The notes beneath the pieces were generated by a model. It saw nothing but the letters and a program-made list of their open reading frames with translations. It searched no databases and was not told the origin of the DNA. Position numbers and translations under genes: made by a program. This document shows, in pieces, positions 59,533-64,000 of a DNA stretch of 64,000 nucleotides. Each line of letters opens with the position of its first letter. The first letter of the stretch is position 1. The stretch is from Sparassis latifolia (Eukaryota > Basidiomycota > Agaricomycetes > Polyporales > Sparassidaceae). Where the stretch lies: positions 1,984,001 to 2,048,000 of the forward strand of contig CM031562.1 of assembly GCA_018466975.1 (NCBI GenBank), given 5' to 3'.

Positions 59533-59890
59533 AATTGAGTTGATGCGGTGGGAGTATTACGGTTCGGCGAGGGGTTGGAGGAATGTCGTGTCTTGGGCTG
59601 TGGTCGCTATAGGTGGTGATGGGGAGGGCAGCGGCAGCGGCGGTGGGTGTAAGGCACGGGTGTGGCGCGTTGTGTGCAGGTTGGGGCGAGGACAAGAACG
59701 TTGAAGGCCGGTTTCCGCACGTCACGATCGAGCAGGCAGACCACAGCCCGTGTGACCGTCACGCGTGACAGCCCTGCCTTGTTGTGGGATATTGATCTGT
59801 GGCAACGCGTCTGGCCTGCTCGAGCTCGTTTCCGACTTCGTCCTCAGGCTCAACTGCAACCACCATCTTCCTACCCCCACACAACCCACT
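59533..59890. promoter_or_regulatory. Bidirectional promoter region CDC55/COX9
   Basis: A 358 bp divergent intergenic segment. No clear TATA box on either side. Role inferred from geometry. Confidence 0.5.
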
Positions 59891-60187
59891 ATGCCTATCG
59901 CTCCCATTACTGGCAAGCTCAGGAAACGCTTCTGGGTTGACCTTTCCACCGCCCTTGGCCTCGGCATCAGCGCCGGCTACGCTTTCTGGTGAGTCGCCCG
60001 TCCTCGTTTGCGCGTCATCTTTCTTATTTCTGCCCGATCAGGTATGGTGTACACCTGAAAACAGGTGAGCCCACAACCGTGGATCGTCGCTTTTTATTCT
60101 CTGCCGTTGTCTCATTGGTGTCGTGTAGTTCAGAGGCAGGAGGAGTATTACCTCAAGCTCGAGAGGGCCAAGCAGCAGGATCAGTAG
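59891..60187 (+). CDS. COX9: Cytochrome c oxidase subunit VIIa (COX9-type), 59 aa
   Basis: A small nuclear-encoded, single-helix subunit of respiratory complex IV. Model: exons 59891..59988, 60042..60064 and 60129..60187, phases closing, 59 aa, the normal size. MPIAPITGKLRKRFWVDLS is the conserved fungal start, then the membrane helix TALGLGISAGYAFWYGVHL, and the tail QEEYYLKLERAKQQ. The middle exon is only 23 nt, so no single open frame shows the gene. It was found by joining frames. Confidence 0.9.
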
Positions 60188-60455
60188 AGCAGCGGGCTGG
60201 TCGTGACGCGATTTATTCCGTCACCACGAAATGGGGTAGCCTCCGTGTTGCAATTGACATCGTCCGCGCCATCTTCGTGCGCAACCCTCAGCCGTATAAA
60301 TCGACATTCATGATGCATAACGCGACGAATGAAGTCGGAACATATAAATATGAGCGTGAATTAGATTGTGTCTATCCTCCCAAATCCCCAACTCTCCTCG
60401 CCTGCCGTTGTATGAATACATGCCAATGGCGGTCCAGTCCGATGAGATCCCAAAG

Positions 60456-62021
60456 CTAATTCAACAAACCCATCCGACGGAGCTTGTCACAACTCTCGAC
60501 AGGCTCCTCCTGTATCCGCTTGACCTTCTCCCAGTCAGTCCCAATGCCAAACACCCCAATCTCTGCGTCTTTTCTGCTCTGCTTGCGATCCAGACCTCGT
60601 TGGCATTGTGCATACAGATCCTGTGTATACACCTGCTCCACGTTCTTCTCGAACCGCCGTAGCTCGGGTCCGGGCTTGTTCTCGTTCCGCGCGAGCTCAG
60701 CTGCGATTGAGTGACCAGAGAATTCTGCTGCATTGACATGGTACTTGACGCCGAGTCCTCCTGTCTGTCGTTCGACATTGAAACGCATGGACGGGGAAAA
60801 TGAAAATCGCGGATCGGGTGTTGGTGACGATCCCAATAGATTTGGCAAGACATTGAGGAACGCGAAAGCAAACAGAAGGATGAGGGGAAGAATCTGCATA
60901 AGGACAGATTTTGGTCCAGTCTCCTGTCGCTCTTGCGGTACATTTGTTCGCATGCGTGTTGTGCGGAAGCCGCCAGGGCCAAATGTCGCAGTGAATACTG
61001 ATCATGCACTCAGCCGAGGATTCTCGTGTGGGGTAAGTTGACTCACCGGGAGCACCACCAAACGGAGACCCGCCAAACGAAGTCCCACCCATACCTCTTC
61101 CAAAGAACATATTGAACAGATCCTCCGGACTCATTTCGCCTTCGAATCCGCCGCCCCCAAAGGATGCTCCAGAGAATCCTGGTGGTCCACGTGCTGCCGA
61201 CGACATGCCGCTGAAACGGGACTCTGGGTCAGAGCCATGCTGATCGAATGCAGCTCTTTTTTGTGGATCTAAAGTGACAAGCTATCAGCTGGTGTTGCGC
61301 ACGATAGACGACGTATCTTCACTCACCTGAGAGGACTTGGAAAGCTTTGGACACCACTACAGACGACGTCACTGAGTTGCAGATACTATAGGATCGTGAG
61401 ACAAAGCGACAAACGCACTCTTGAATGCCTCATCGGCGCCTGGTGCGCCGTTCTTGTCGGGATGCAAGGATAATGCGAGCTACCAGGACAAGCAAGATCT
61501 GTCAGTCCGCCAGCGGACGAAAAATCCAGGTCACAAACCTTCCGATATGCCTTCTTGATCTCCGACTCCTCACAGTCCTTCTTGACCGACAAAATCTCGT
61601 AATACTCTGTGATCTTGCACGCGCGCACACGCTTGACCACTACCGCCTGCTCCGGTGTATAATCCCGCTTCTTCTGCGACGTACTCGACTCCGAGGCACT
61701 CCCATTCGCCTTCCCATTCGGTTCAGAAGCCGCCGCTGTATGTCTCTGTCTTGTGCCTGACGCAGACGGGTGCGCCTCAGTAGCCGAAGTGAAAGTGCTC
61801 GAGCCCGCGTTTGAAGACTCCTCTGAGGATGCAGCTTCCGACTGCGCCGACCCGGACGCGGATTCGGCATCGATAACCTCAAGTAGCTTTCGCGCCTCCG
61901 CGGTGGAGAAGAGGCTGAGAGACTTCTGGCAGAAGCGGCGGGCGGAGGGGAGGTCGCCGGAGTCGCGCCGCCGCTGGGCGATGGCGAGGCACTTGAGGGC
62001 TTCATCCTTATTGCTCTCCAT
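60456..62021 (-). CDS. ER-membrane DnaJ protein (DNAJB12/14, HLJ1-like, DUF1977)
   Basis: An Hsp40 co-chaperone anchored in the ER membrane with its J domain in the cytosol, acting in ER-associated degradation. The start at 62021 gives MESNKDEALKCLAIAQRRR, the usual opening of this subfamily. Exon 1 ends at 61539 inside the J domain (YYEILSVKKDCEESEIKKAY). The next exons add LALSLHPDKNGAPGADEAF, with the HPD triad, then VVSKAFQVLS and DPQKRAAFDQHG. A Gly/Phe-rich part follows (MFFGRGMGGTSFGGSPFGG). One membrane helix, ILPLILLFAFAFLNVLPNLL, precedes the DUF1977 domain, which ends DKLRRMGLLN at 60456. All domains are present. It is convergent with COX9 and divergent from the F-box gene (355 bp). 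Confidence 0.93.
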
Positions 62022-62376
62022 TGCGCTGGGCCCCTGGGGTGAATGTGTGCGAGCGAGGAGGGAGGGGCTGCTGGGGTCAAGGTAGTAACTGGTGACCTGA
62101 GAATTCGGAAGACGCTGAGATCACAGCGCGTCTAGTGACACTTACGTGGAGGTTACGAAGAGCTCTTACTCCGCTGTTAACCCAGTAGTTGTATTATAAC
62201 AAAAAACCACTACGAAGTTGTTACATCACAAAATATTAACACGTCATCGTAAGTTTGATCACAAGTGCGTTGAAATCTCCTTTCAGTGACTGATTACCCA
62301 ATCGTCACTGGCAGAGATTGCTCGCTCGCCATCCCGAGGATGCTTCGAGATCACTCACACTATCACCCGCCGGTAC

Positions 62377-64000
62377 ATGCAGTCATCGCAGCCAACGACT
62401 TTGACCGACGGCGCTGACACAGATGAGCTCGCCAGGTTCAGAAAGGCCTGGAGGGAGGAGGTCTACAGGAAGAAGGAAGGACCCGCCGTAGCACCCCCCA
62501 AGCCCGACAGCGAGCCCCCTTCAGACGTCCTGCCCAACAGCACCAGCACCGTCGACCATACGCACCCCCCAAGTCGCAGCTCACCCGCAATCACCCATGG
62601 TGAGGCAGGGGTTACGCCGAAGCCCGGATCTTCTCACCTCCCTCCGCTGAGCGCGAAACTCGCTCGCGCGGTCGAGGTGTACCGCCGCGCGGTACACTGT
62701 GAGCAACAGAGCAACCTCGACGAGGCGCTCGTGCTGTACCGCACCGCGTTCCGCATGGAGCCCAACGTCGACAAGGCGTACGGTCAGGTCGAGCTGATTG
62801 CCGCGGCCCATTCTATCTCTTCCAGCCATGCCTACACCGGACCGCCGCACAAGCGCCACCAGAAAACTGCGTCCTCGTCGGGCGGCGGCGTGCACGAGAT
62901 CACGCGAGGCGTCGGTGAAGTGGACTTGCGCCCTGCGCCCGTGCCTGTCGTGCACACGGGCGCGTGCACGGTCGTCTCGGGGACGCTGGCGAGCGTGGTA
63001 GCGAGCTGGCCTCGTAATCTGGCCTTTGAGCCGGAGGACGAGCGCGAGGCGCTGCCGTTCAGGAGCCTGCCGGACGAGCTGCTCGTGCATATCCTCCAGT
63101 ATCTCGACACTGCTGCGCTCGAGAGATTCGCGGCGGTCAATCGCAAGGCGCGTGTTCTCAGTCTGGACGTCGCGATATGGAGGTGCGTGCGTTACTCTTG
63201 TTCTTTTCCACTAACCCATGTTCCTTGCCCTCGTGTCCAGGGAATTCGTGCATGCGGTTTACAAGCCACCGCAGATTGCAGAGGACGAGGACTTAGCTAC
63301 GCTGTTGGAGAAGTACACGCCGGATTACCGACGGCTGTATGTCGAGCAGCCTCGCGTACGGTTGGATGGGGTGTACATCGCTGTGTGCCATTACATGTAT
63401 GTACCTGTTCGTTTCAATGATCATGGTTTTATTCCCCGGTTAAGTGACATCGTTTCGATCATAGCCGTGCCGGTCTCAGCGAGAACGCGTGGGTGAATGT
63501 ACGTTTTGTCCACTTTTTAATCGTCCCACAAATACTGACTGCAAGTAACATCATCAGGTGAGTCACCTCATCACGTACCACCGGTACCTGTAAGTCGTCT
63601 GTTTTCCTGCCATTCAGTTGCAGGAGGGTGATCCGCGTCTTTGACGCCTCCTGCAGGCGATTCTATCCGAACGGTGAAGTGCTGTCCTTGCTCGCGAACG
63701 ATCAAGTCCCACCACGCCAAGTCATCTCAACCCTTAAGCCGACCCTACGGATGAAGGTCCGTCTCGTCACTCACTTCTATTCTCCCATTCGTGTCCATGC
63801 TCACCCGCACGCAGGGATTCTTCATCGGGAACTGGTACCTTGACGGCACGACAGTGCGCGTCACGAACTTGCTGGACCCGAGCGGCGGCTTCGTGCGGTA
63901 CGCGTTCCAGATGAAGCTCGAGCTGCGCTCGCGGCCGCTCGGGCGATGGAACCGTCTCGATTTTCGCGCGTACGACTCAGTCGACATCGCCAGTGGGGAG
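62377..64000 (+). CDS. F-box protein, FBXO9/Pof7/Hrt3-like (runs off right edge)
   Basis: A substrate receptor of an SCF ubiquitin ligase. The start is at 62377. Exon 1 is 62377..63182 and exon 2 begins at 63241, in phase. The N-terminus has RFRKAWREEVYRKK and a TPR-like helical pair (LARAVEVYRRAVHCEQQSN, EALVLYRTAFRMEPNVDKAY), as in FBXO9. The F-box is FRSLPDELLVHILQYLDTAA. Further exons give PDYRRLYVEQPRVRLDGVYI, RFYPNGEVLSLLAND and FIGNWYLDGTTVRV, the Hrt3-type C-terminal region that carries on past the window. The 3' end is missing only because of the edge. Confidence 0.92.

Noticed and set aside
1..64000. tRNA, rRNA and CRISPR features
   Set aside because: I looked for tRNA box B-like GGTTCGA contexts with pairing arms and for regularly spaced direct repeats, and saw none that stood up by eye. 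A tRNAscan or Infernal run would be decisive.

Overview
This is a 64 kb stretch of eukaryotic, almost certainly Agaricomycete (mushroom or polypore-type basidiomycete), nuclear DNA. Genes lie close together on both strands and are split by many GT-AG introns of about 50-60 nt. The coding sequence is GC-rich. A DUF6534-type seven-helix protein, a Clr2-type silencing protein and an adenylation-thiolation-reductase enzyme fit that group. I see no prokaryotic operon structure, CRISPR array, rRNA or convincing tRNA. Most gene models were built by joining reading frames across splice sites by eye, and where exon coordinates are listed the frame closes across every junction.

Layout. 1-2.6 kb: ZPR1 (runs off the left edge) divergent from the nucleoporin NUP53/NUP35. 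2.6-5.6 kb: no recognisable gene. 5.6-9.6 kb: a 13-exon A-T-R (NRPS-like) reductase. 10.1-12.2 kb: DUF6534 membrane protein. 12.2-15.3 kb: empty. 15.3-24.5 kb: a dense housekeeping block with cytochrome c heme lyase, TIM44, mitochondrial enoyl reductase, 3'(2'),5'-bisphosphate nucleotidase, a p24 cargo receptor and RPF1. 24.7-27.4 kb: a fatty-acid-amide-hydrolase-like amidase. 27.4-30.8 kb: gene-poor, with a decayed cytochrome P450. 30.8-39.3 kb: TRAPPC12 with a long acidic repeat, a KAR9/GAR-domain microtubule protein and a class 3 lipase. 39.3-48.7 kb: accessory segment with repeats, a candidate Cyt-like protein and two related intact P450s. 49.9-52.7 kb: CLR2. 54.5-56.4 kb: MFS monocarboxylate-type transporter. 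57.7-64 kb: PP2A B subunit CDC55, COX subunit VIIa, an ER DnaJ protein and an FBXO9/Pof7-like F-box protein that runs off the right edge.

Functionally the window mixes conserved cell-biology genes (nuclear pore, mitochondrial import, respiration and fatty acid synthesis, ribosome assembly, vesicle traffic, spindle positioning, silencing, PP2A) with accessory metabolism (A-T-R reductase, P450s, amidase, lipase, transporter). Several housekeeping genes are paired head to head with only 140-390 bp between start codons. The accessory genes sit in looser, repeat-bearing DNA, and the P450 and Cyt-like genes have recognisable TATA boxes. The accessory genes do not form one compact cluster, so a joint pathway is not claimed.
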